From Gammaproteobacteria bacterium (GTDB lineage Bacteria; Pseudomonadota; Gammaproteobacteria; Steroidobacterales; GCA-2729495): DNA of 64,000 nt. Numbering within the stretch: position 1 is the stretch's first letter; every line of letters begins with the position of its first letter. The stretch is from positions 2,096,992 to 2,160,991 of the forward strand of contig CP054183.1 in the NCBI GenBank assembly GCA_015709695.1. The letters are read 5' to 3'. Below the pieces are notes generated by a model. The model did not search any database, had not been told where the DNA came from, and worked only from the letters and a program-made list of their open reading frames with translations. The position numbers and the translations under genes were made by a program. Shown here in pieces: positions 57,360 to 64,000 of the stretch.

Positions 57360-59228
57360 ATGGCACAGGGCGCACGCATCAAGGACCACTGGGCCGAGCA
57401 ACGCCTGTTCCTGGCGAGGCTGGTGTTCGCGCTGGGCTTCATCATCGTGCTGGCGGTGATCGTCGTCAGCCGGCTGGTGCAGCTGCAGGTGATGCAGTAC
57501 GACTACTACTCCGCCCAGTCGCAGGGCAACCGCATCCGCGTCCAGCCCGTGCCGCCGACCCGCGGGCTGATCCTCGACCGCAACGGCCGGGTGCTGGCCG
57601 AGAACCAGGCGAGCTTCGACCTGGTGCTCACGCCGGAACAGGTACCGGACCTGGAGGCGACGCTGAGCTACCTGGTGGCCACCGGGCTGGTCGAGGCGGA
57701 CGACCTCGGCGACATCCGCGAGGAGATCGCCGCCCACCGCCGCTACGAGGCCGTCGGCATCCGCGACCACCTCAGCGAGCTGGAGGTGGCGCGCTTTGCC
57801 CTGAACCGCCCCTACCTGCAGGGCGTGGACATCCGTGGCCGGCTGTCGCGCAGCTACCCCTACGGCGGCGCGCTGGCCCACGCCCTGGGCTATGTCGGCG
57901 GCCTCAACGCCGCGGACCTCAAGGAAGTCGACCCGGTCGCCTATGCCGGCACCGCGCAGATCGGCAAGGTCTCGGTGGAGCGCGCCTTCGAGGCGGCGCT
58001 GCACGGCGCGCCGGGGCAGGAGCAGGTGCTGGTCAATGCACGGGGACGCAGCCTGCAGACGCTGGACCGGACCGGTGCCCGGCCGGGGGACGACGTGGTG
58101 CTGGCGCTCGACCTCGATGCGCAGCTGGCGGCCTACGAGGGGCTCACCGGGCGGCGCGGCGCGGTGGTCGCCATCGACCCGAAGAACGGCGAGGTCATCG
58201 CCTTCGTCAGCACGCCGGCCTTCGACCCGAACCTGATCAGCGCCGGCCTGTCGCGCAAGGCCTATAACGCGCTGCAGGAGGACATCGACAAGCCGCTGTT
58301 CAACCGCGCCCTGCGCGGCACCTACCCGCCCGGCTCCACGGTGAAGCCGATCGTGGCGCTGGCCGCCCTCCACAATGGCACCCTCAAGCCGACCGACCAC
58401 GTCTACTGCGGCGGCGCCTACTCCCTGCCCGGCAGCAGCCACCGCTACCGCGACTGGAAGCCCGAGGGACATGGCGCCGTGGACCTGCAGGCCGGCATCG
58501 AGCAATCCTGCGACGTCTACTTCTACCAGGTGGCGCGCGAGCTGGGCATAGACCGCCTGAGCAGCTTCATGAAGGACTTCGGCCTCGGCGCCACCACGGG
58601 CATCGACATGCCCGGCGAGAAGGGAGGGCTGGTGCCGTCTCCGGAGTGGAAGCGCAGCGCCTTCAAGCGCGCGGCCTACCAGGTCTGGTTCCCCGGCGAG
58701 ACCCTGATCACCGGCATCGGCCAGGGCTACACGCTGGTGACACCGGTGCAGCTGGCGCATGCCACGGCGACGATTGCCGCCCGGGGCCAGCGCTTCCGCC
58801 CCACCATGCTGCTGGCCACCCGCGATCCGCTCAGCGGCCGCACGCAGCCCGCCACGCCCATCGCCCTGCCGGCGGTGGATGCGGTGAAGCCCGCTGACTG
58901 GGATGCCATCATCGCCGGCATGCACGGCGTGCTGCAGGGCGCGCGGGGCACGGCCCGCGCCGCGGGCATGGCCGTGCCGTTCCAGGTGGCGGGCAAGAGC
59001 GGCACCGCCCAGGTGTTCACCGTCGCGCAATCACAGAAGTACAAGGCCATGGACGTGGCCGAGCGCATGCGCGACCACGCGCTGTTCGTCGCCTTCGGCC
59101 CGCTGGAGGACCCGCGGATCGCGGTGGCCGTCGTCGTGGAAAACGGGGAGAGCGGCAGCAAGGTGGCCGCGCCCATCGCCCTGAAGGTGATGGAAGCCTA
59201 CCTGCGGATGGGGCCCCCGGGGGCATGA
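57360..59228 (+). CDS. mrdA: penicillin-binding protein 2 (transpeptidase)
   Basis: 622 residues. N-terminal membrane helix, PBP dimer domain with RVQPVPPTRGLILDRNGRVL, and transpeptidase domain with SxxK in YPPGSTVKPIVALAAL, SxN in the region SCDVYFYQVARELG and KSGT in VAGKSGTAQVF. Cross-links lateral wall peptidoglycan with RodA. Stop overlaps rodA start by 4 nt. Confidence 0.96.
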   Translation: MAQGARIKDHWAEQRLFLARLVFALGFIIVLAVIVVSRLVQLQVMQYDYYSAQSQGNRIRVQPVPPTRGLILDRNGRVLAENQASFDLVLTPEQVPDLEATLSYLVATGLVEADDLGDIREEIAAHRRYEAVGIRDHLSELEVARFALNRPYLQGVDIRGRLSRSYPYGGALAHALGYVGGLNAADLKEVDPVAYAGTAQIGKVSVERAFEAALHGAPGQEQVLVNARGRSLQTLDRTGARPGDDVVLALDLDAQLAAYEGLTGRRGAVVAIDPKNGEVIAFVSTPAFDPNLISAGLSRKAYNALQEDIDKPLFNRALRGTYPPGSTVKPIVALAALHNGTLKPTDHVYCGGAYSLPGSSHRYRDWKPEGHGAVDLQAGIEQSCDVYFYQVARELGIDRLSSFMKDFGLGATTGIDMPGEKGGLVPSPEWKRSAFKRAAYQVWFPGETLITGIGQGYTLVTPVQLAHATATIAARGQRFRPTMLLATRDPLSGRTQPATPIALPAVDAVKPADWDAIIAGMHGVLQGARGTARAAGMAVPFQVAGKSGTAQVFTVAQSQKYKAMDVAERMRDHALFVAFGPLEDPRIAVAVVVENGESGSKVAAPIALKVMEAYLRMGPPGA

Positions 59229-60361
59229 GCCGCCAGCGCGACAGCGAGCGCAACTCGCGCCTCGGCGCCTTCGGGCGCGTGCTGCGCTGGGCACACATGG
59301 ACCCGCCGCTGCTCTCCGGCATCATCGCCATCCTGCTGTTCGCCACCTTCGTGCTCTTCAGCGCCTCCGGGCAGAGCTGGGGCATGATGCAGGCGCATGC
59401 CGGCAAGGTGGCGGTGGCCATGGTGGCGATGCTGGTGGCCGCGCGCATCGACCCGGTATGGCTGCGACGCGGTGCGCCCTGGCTGTACCTCGCGGGCCTC
59501 GGGCTGCTGGTGCTGGTGCTCGCCACCGGCGACATCGCCAAGGGCGGGCAGCGCTGGCTGGACTTCGGCCTGCGCTTCCAGCCCTCCGAGGTGATGAAGC
59601 TCGCCGTGCCGCTGACCCTGGCGCGGCTGTTCCATGACCGGCCGCTGCCGCCATCGATCCTGCTGGTCGCCGGCAGCCTCGCCATCGTGCTGCTGCCCAC
59701 CGTGCTGATCGCCGTGCAGCCGGATCTCGGCACCGCCGTGCTGATCGTGCTCACCGGTGCCATCGCCATCTTCCTCGCCGGCCTCGGCTGGCGCTACATC
59801 CTCGGCGCGCTCACCTTGGCCGCGGCCTCCCTGCCGGCGCTCTGGTACGTGATGCACGACTACCAGAGGAACCGCGTGCTGACGCTGCTCGACCCGGACA
59901 GCGACCCGCTCGGCGCCGGCTACCACATCATCCAGTCGAAGATCGCCATAGGCTCCGGCGGTTTCTTCGGCAAGGGCTGGCTCAATGGCAGCCAGGGCCA
60001 GCTGGAGTTCCTGCCCGAACGCTCCACCGACTTCATCTTCGCGGTGATCGGCGAGGAATGGGGGCTGATGGGTGCGCTGGCCCTGATGGCGGTCTACCTC
60101 TTCGTGGTGGGCCGCGGCCTGTACATCGCCGCCACGGCCCCGGACACCTTCACGCGCATCCTCGCCGGCAGCCTCTCCATCACGTTCTTCTTCTACGTGT
60201 TCGTCAACTCCGCCATGGTCACCGGGCTGCTGCCCGTGGTGGGCGTTCCGCTGCCGCTGGTCAGCGCCGGCGGCACCTCCATGGTCACGCTGCTGGCCGG
60301 CTTCGGCATCCTCATGTCGATCCAGACGCATCGCAAACTCGGCGACGCGGTCCGGCGCTGA
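59225..60361 (+). CDS. rodA: peptidoglycan glycosyltransferase RodA
   Basis: 378 residues, about ten membrane helices, SEDS family. Conserved stretches GGQRWLDFGLRFQPSEVMKL with the functional Asp region, GAGYHIIQSKIAIGSGGFFG and LPERSTDFIFAVIGEEWGL, and PLPLVSAGGTSMV. Polymerises glycan strands in pair with PBP2. Confidence 0.96.
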   Translation: MSRQRDSERNSRLGAFGRVLRWAHMDPPLLSGIIAILLFATFVLFSASGQSWGMMQAHAGKVAVAMVAMLVAARIDPVWLRRGAPWLYLAGLGLLVLVLATGDIAKGGQRWLDFGLRFQPSEVMKLAVPLTLARLFHDRPLPPSILLVAGSLAIVLLPTVLIAVQPDLGTAVLIVLTGAIAIFLAGLGWRYILGALTLAAASLPALWYVMHDYQRNRVLTLLDPDSDPLGAGYHIIQSKIAIGSGGFFGKGWLNGSQGQLEFLPERSTDFIFAVIGEEWGLMGALALMAVYLFVVGRGLYIAATAPDTFTRILAGSLSITFFFYVFVNSAMVTGLLPVVGVPLPLVSAGGTSMVTLLAGFGILMSIQTHRKLGDAVRR

Positions 60362-60378
60362 TCAGGCAGAATACGCGC

Positions 60379-61395
60379 ATGCCGCGCCTCCGGATCATCG
60401 CTGCCCTCGCCCTGCTGCTGGCCGCGCCCGCCAGCCACGCCATCGACACCAGCCGCGGCGACGTGCAGGCCTACGTCAATGGCCTGGTCCGCGAGCAGGG
60501 CCTCGACGCCGACTACCTGCTGGCGATGCTGGAGGATGCGCGCTCGCAGCCGGCCATCCTCGAGGCCATGGCGAAGCCCGCGGAGCGCACCAAGACATGG
60601 GCCGAGTATCGCGCGATCTTCATGACGCCGGAGCGCATCAGGGCGGGAGTGGAGTTCTGGCAGGCGCATGCCGCGGAGCTGGATCGCGCCGCGGCGAAGT
60701 CCGGGGTGCCGCCGGAAATGCTGGTCGGCATCCTCGGCGTGGAGACCTACTTCGGCCGTCGCACCGGCAAGTTCCGCGTCCTCGACAGCCTTGCCACGCT
60801 GGCCTTCGACTACCCGCCGCGCAGCCGCTTCTTCAGCAACGAGCTCATGCAGTTCTTCCTGCTGGCGCGCGACGATGGCGTCGACGTGCAGACCGTGCTC
60901 GGTTCCTATGCGGGCGCCATGGGCGCGCCGCAGTTCATGCCGAGCAGCTACCGGAACTTCGCGGTCGATGGCGACGGTGACGGCCGCCGCGACCTCTTCA
61001 ACAGCTGGCCGGACGTGTTTGCCAGCGTCGCCAACTACTTCGTCGCCCACAACTGGAAGAGCGGCGAGCCGGTGGTGGCCCGCGGCACCGCCGCGCGCAC
61101 GCTGGCGCAGAAGCCGGAGGACAACAAGCTCACCGCGGGCGATACGGTGGCCGGGCTGCGCAGGCTCGGCCTGCGCTTCAGCACCGACCAGGGCGACGGG
61201 GCCCCGGCGGGTCTTCTGGTCTTCGACGGCGACGAGGGGCCGGAGTACTGGGCCGGCTTCCACAATTTCTTCGTCATCACCCGCTACAATCGCAGCTCGA
61301 TGTACGGCCTGGCGGCCTTCCAGCTCGGCCAGGCCATCGGCGAGGGCGTGCGCCTCACGCCCGAGGGACCATTGCGCGCCGCCGATGCGCCCTGA
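60379..61395 (+). CDS. mltB: membrane-bound lytic murein transglycosylase B
   Basis: 338 residues with signal peptide (ALALLLAAPASHA). Catalytic Glu in LVGILGVETYFGRRTGKFRV, then GAPQFMPSSYRNFAVDGDGD and WPDVFASVANYFVAHNWKSG. Cleaves glycan strands to 1,6-anhydro ends. No lipobox: the signal ends SHAID, so it may be a soluble periplasmic form. Overlaps rlpA by 11 nt. Confidence 0.93.
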   Translation: MPRLRIIAALALLLAAPASHAIDTSRGDVQAYVNGLVREQGLDADYLLAMLEDARSQPAILEAMAKPAERTKTWAEYRAIFMTPERIRAGVEFWQAHAAELDRAAAKSGVPPEMLVGILGVETYFGRRTGKFRVLDSLATLAFDYPPRSRFFSNELMQFFLLARDDGVDVQTVLGSYAGAMGAPQFMPSSYRNFAVDGDGDGRRDLFNSWPDVFASVANYFVAHNWKSGEPVVARGTAARTLAQKPEDNKLTAGDTVAGLRRLGLRFSTDQGDGAPAGLLVFDGDEGPEYWAGFHNFFVITRYNRSSMYGLAAFQLGQAIGEGVRLTPEGPLRAADAP

Positions 61396-62275
61396 CCGGG
61401 AGGGCAGTCGCCTGGAACCTGAAGAGCACCAGCACCCGCCATCCGCACCGCCAGCAGCACGGGCTGCGCTGGCTGCGATCCTGCTGCTCACCCTCGCCGG
61501 CTGTGCCGTCGAGCCGGCGCAGCGACCGGCACCGAAGCTGCCCGAGCCCGTCCATCAGGACGCGGAGATACCACCCGGCCAGCCACCCTCCATGCCAGGA
61601 GCCGCCATCCCCGGCGGCCCGGGCAACCCGCCGTTCTACGATGTCATGGGCGAGCGCTACCACGTCCTCGCCGACAACGAGGGTTACCTGGAACAGGGCG
61701 TGGCTTCCTGGTACGGCCGCGAGTTCCACGGCCGGCGCACCTCCAACGGCGAGCCCTACGACATGTATGCCCTGACCGCGGCGCACAAGACCCTGCCGCT
61801 GCCGACCACGGCCCGCGTCACCAACCTGGCCACGGGCAAGAGCATCGTGGTGCGCATCAATGACCGCGGTCCCTTCAAGAAGGGCCGCCTGATCGACCTG
61901 TCCTACGCCGCGGCGCGCGAACTCGGCTTCGTCACCGCCGGCACGGCCATGGTCGAGGTGCAGGCGCTGGCCGACGCCTCGGCAACGGACACCGCGGGTG
62001 CTGCGCCGCCACTGGCGCGGGCCATGTACGCGCAGGTCGGCGCCTTCAGCCAGCGGCAGAATGCGGAAGACCTGAAGCTCCGCCTGGAGAAGCAGGGCAT
62101 CGCCAACGTCGTCATCCGTTATGATGCCGGGGCCGTGCCGCCGCTCTACCGGGTGCGCGTCGGCCCGGTGGCGGACGCCGCGGCATTCGACACCGTGGTC
62201 GCCGCGGTGGGCCGCCTGCGCCTCGGCGAACCACGCCTCGTGGTCGAGGCGCGCGGCAGCCAGCCTGGCGGCTGA
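61385..62275 (+). CDS. rlpA: RlpA family lytic transglycosylase lipoprotein with SPOR domain
   Basis: 296 residues. Lipobox TLAGC with Cys at residue 40, a proline-rich linker, the double-psi barrel with QGVASWYGREFHGRRTSNGE and IVVRINDRGPFKKGRLIDLS, and a C-terminal SPOR domain (YAQVGAFSQRQNAEDLKLRL) that binds denuded glycan at division sites. Start ATG 61385 overlaps the mltB end. Confidence 0.93.
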   Translation: MRPDREGSRLEPEEHQHPPSAPPAARAALAAILLLTLAGCAVEPAQRPAPKLPEPVHQDAEIPPGQPPSMPGAAIPGGPGNPPFYDVMGERYHVLADNEGYLEQGVASWYGREFHGRRTSNGEPYDMYALTAAHKTLPLPTTARVTNLATGKSIVVRINDRGPFKKGRLIDLSYAAARELGFVTAGTAMVEVQALADASATDTAGAAPPLARAMYAQVGAFSQRQNAEDLKLRLEKQGIANVVIRYDAGAVPPLYRVRVGPVADAAAFDTVVAAVGRLRLGEPRLVVEARGSQPGG

Positions 62276-62328
62276 GCCACCGCCAGCGGCACCTGGCGCA
62301 ATACCCGAACCAGCCTGGAGCATCGAGC

Positions 62329-63486
62329 ATGAGAACAGCCTTGGGAGCCATCGGGCTTCTGGTCCTCGCCCTTTTCCCTGTCCTGCTGCCCGCGGCGGCA
62401 CCCACGGTTCCGCCGCCGCCACAGGTGGCCGGGCGCTCCCACGTCCTCATGGACTTCGCCACCGGCAAGGTGCTCGCGGCGTCCAACGAGCACCAGCGCG
62501 CCGAGCCGGCCAGCCTCACCAAGATCATGACCGCCTATACGATCTTCACGGCCCTGAAGTCCGGCCAGATCAAGCTGACCGACAACGTGGTGGTGAGCGA
62601 GCGCGCCTGGCGCGAGGGTGGCGCCGGCTCGGCCGGCTCTACCATGTTCCTGCCCATCCACAGCAGCACCACGCTGGAGAACATGCTCAAGGGCATGATC
62701 ATCCAGTCGGGCAACGACGCCAGCATCGCGCTGGCCGAGCACCTCAGCGGTTCCGAGGAGGCGTTCTCCGACGTCATGAACCGCCATGCGAAGGAACTCG
62801 GCATGGGCGACACCCACTACGTCAACGCCGCCGGCCTGCCCGACCCGGAGCACTACACCTCGGCGATCGACGTGGCGCTCCTCAGCCGGGCGCTCATCCG
62901 CGAGTTTCCCGAGTACTACGCCTGGTTCTCGCAGAAGGAGTTCGTCTTCAACGGCATCAAGCAGGGCAACCGCAACCTGCTGCTCTACGGCGACCCCGGC
63001 GTCGACGGCATCAAGACCGGCCACACCCAGTCCGCCGGCTACTGCCTCGCCGCCTCGGGCAAGCGCGGCGACATGCGCATGATCGCCGTGGTCATGGGTA
63101 CCAGCGGCCCCGATGCCCGCGCCAAGGCATCCATGGAACTGCTCAACTACGGCTTCCGCTACTACGACACCCGGCGGCTGTACCAGCAGGGCAAGCCGCT
63201 GGTCGAGGCGCGGGTGTGGAAGGGTGTGGCCGAGACCGTCGGCCTGGGCGTGCCCGCCGACATCTGGGTGACGATTCCCCGGGGCAGCCTCGAACAGGTC
63301 AAGGCCACGCCCGAGGCGCCGCGCGACCTCATCGCGCCGCTCGATCCGCGCACGCCGGTCGGCAAGCTGAAGGTGACGCTGGGCGGCGAGCCGCTGCTGG
63401 AGTCACCGCTGGTGCCGCTCGCCGCGGTGGCCGAGGGCTCGCTCTGGCGCCGCGCGGTCGATACCGCGCTGCTCTGGTTCGAGTGA
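62329..63486 (+). CDS. dacC: D-alanyl-D-alanine carboxypeptidase (PBP5/6 type)
   Basis: 385 residues with signal peptide. Penicillin-binding motifs: SLTK at residues 62-65, SGN at 127-129 and KTG at 229-231. The C-terminal beta domain and final amphipathic helix (VDTALLWFE) anchor it to the inner membrane. Trims pentapeptides. Paralogue assignment (dacA versus dacC) is uncertain. Confidence 0.93.
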   Translation: MRTALGAIGLLVLALFPVLLPAAAPTVPPPPQVAGRSHVLMDFATGKVLAASNEHQRAEPASLTKIMTAYTIFTALKSGQIKLTDNVVVSERAWREGGAGSAGSTMFLPIHSSTTLENMLKGMIIQSGNDASIALAEHLSGSEEAFSDVMNRHAKELGMGDTHYVNAAGLPDPEHYTSAIDVALLSRALIREFPEYYAWFSQKEFVFNGIKQGNRNLLLYGDPGVDGIKTGHTQSAGYCLAASGKRGDMRMIAVVMGTSGPDARAKASMELLNYGFRYYDTRRLYQQGKPLVEARVWKGVAETVGLGVPADIWVTIPRGSLEQVKATPEAPRDLIAPLDPRTPVGKLKVTLGGEPLLESPLVPLAAVAEGSLWRRAVDTALLWFE

Positions 63487-63512
63487 TGCCGGGGCACTGA
63501 GGCGCAGCAAGC

Positions 63513-64000
63513 ATGGCCGCAGCCCTGCCCATCGTCTTCCTCGACGGCGAGTTCCTGCCGCTGGCGGCGGCGCGGATCTCGCCGCTGGACCGCGGCTTCC
63601 TTTTCGGCGATGCCGTCTATGAAGTCATCGGTGCCTACGACGGCGTACCGATGCTGCTGGAGGCGCACCTCGCGCGCCTCGCCCGCAGCCTGCGCGAGTT
63701 GCGCATCGCCGCGCCCTGCGACGACAGCGGCTGGCGCGCCATCCTCGCCAGCCTCATCGAGCGCAATGGCGGCGGCCGGGCCCATCCCGACCTGGGCCTC
63801 TACCTGCAGGTGAGCCGCGGCGCCGACGCCGGCCGCGACCACTGCTTCCCGCAGGGAGTCCGGCCGACGGTGTTCGCCATGGCGAGCGCGATCGCCCCCA
63901 CGCGGCTCGACTCGCCGGGCGTGCGCGCCATCACCGCCACCGACAACCGCTGGGGACGCTGCGACATCAAGTCCACGGCGCTGCTCGCCAACGTGCTGCT
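63513..64000 (+). CDS. dat: D-amino-acid aminotransferase (3' part outside window)
   Basis: 162 codons visible; open at the right edge. Class IV PLP aminotransferase: LDRGFLFGDAVYEVIGAYDG, LYLQVSRGADAGRDH, and the Schiff-base lysine in DNRWGRCDIKSTALLAN at residue 153. DIKS is typical of D-amino-acid transaminases rather than branched-chain enzymes. Likely supplies D-Glu/D-Ala for peptidoglycan; directly downstream of dac, as commonly seen before ybeD-lipB-lipA. Confidence 0.88.
   Translation, partial: MAAALPIVFLDGEFLPLAAARISPLDRGFLFGDAVYEVIGAYDGVPMLLEAHLARLARSLRELRIAAPCDDSGWRAILASLIERNGGGRAHPDLGLYLQVSRGADAGRDHCFPQGVRPTVFAMASAIAPTRLDSPGVRAITATDNRWGRCDIKSTALLANVL

Overview
The window is GC-rich DNA (clearly well above 60 percent G+C by eye), densely packed with genes, and reads as a chromosomal segment of a gammaproteobacterium. 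The block gatB-gatA-gatC / mreB-mreC-mreD-mrdA-rodA-mltB-rlpA-dac-dat, the prs / tRNA-Gln / lolB group opposite prfA, periplasmic lipoproteins, TonB and TolC-type outer-membrane proteins all fit a Gram-negative of the Xanthomonadales / Steroidobacterales / Nevskiales kind; the exact order is inference. No rRNA, CRISPR array, prophage or intact insertion sequence was seen.

Region 1 (1-6.4 kb) is an amino-acid locus on the minus strand: DcaP-like porin, periplasmic glutaminase, a large PLP-dependent Orn/Lys/Arg-type decarboxylase and an AspT-type antiporter (cut by the window edge), with a divergent TetR regulator. Together they look like import of an amino acid, deamidation, proton-consuming decarboxylation and product exchange. 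Region 2 (6.5-9.8 kb) is a small membrane protein, a DUF3302 (YiaW-like) protein, a HlyD/YiaV-type membrane fusion protein and a NodT/TolC outer-membrane factor. Region 3 (9.8-24.5 kb) is mostly housekeeping: PPK2, DUF481 and DUF4344 proteins, pth, rplY, prs, tRNA-Gln, lolB, a TPR lipoprotein, prfA, an amidohydrolase, hicAB, lemA and an M48 protease.

Region 4 (24.5-38.6 kb) is the accessory part. It holds a DUF4143 ATPase, two VPLPA-CTERM-like paralogues, a three-gene operon (TonB receptor, Tat-exported small protein, di-haem oxidoreductase-type cytochrome) divergent from a ModE-type regulator, with two matching ModE-like dyads in the gap, then hypothetical and cytochrome lipoproteins, vapBC and the molybdate ABC transporter modB-modC-modA. 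Scattered through it are gene debris and repeats: a 175-nt near-identical copy of the TonB receptor 3' end, an 84-nt copy of another gene end, a cytochrome fragment, an MFS remnant and a five-copy short repeat family. The strongest candidate for something undescribed is the TonB / Tat / di-haem operon apparently under molybdate-type control.

Region 5 (38.6-49.9 kb): a cystathionine synthase-family enzyme, prmC, a Sel1-repeat protein, two tandem LuxR-type regulators, and a methionine-cycle operon in which an ArsR-methyltransferase fusion precedes metF and metH, with an AT-rich palindrome at its promoter. A strong plus-strand terminator with no plus-strand gene lies between metH and the LuxR pair. 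Region 6 (49.9-64 kb): a cytochrome b561-cytochrome c fusion, gatCAB, and the rod-shape / peptidoglycan operon mreBCD-mrdA-rodA-mltB-rlpA-dac-dat; the last gene is cut by the right edge.
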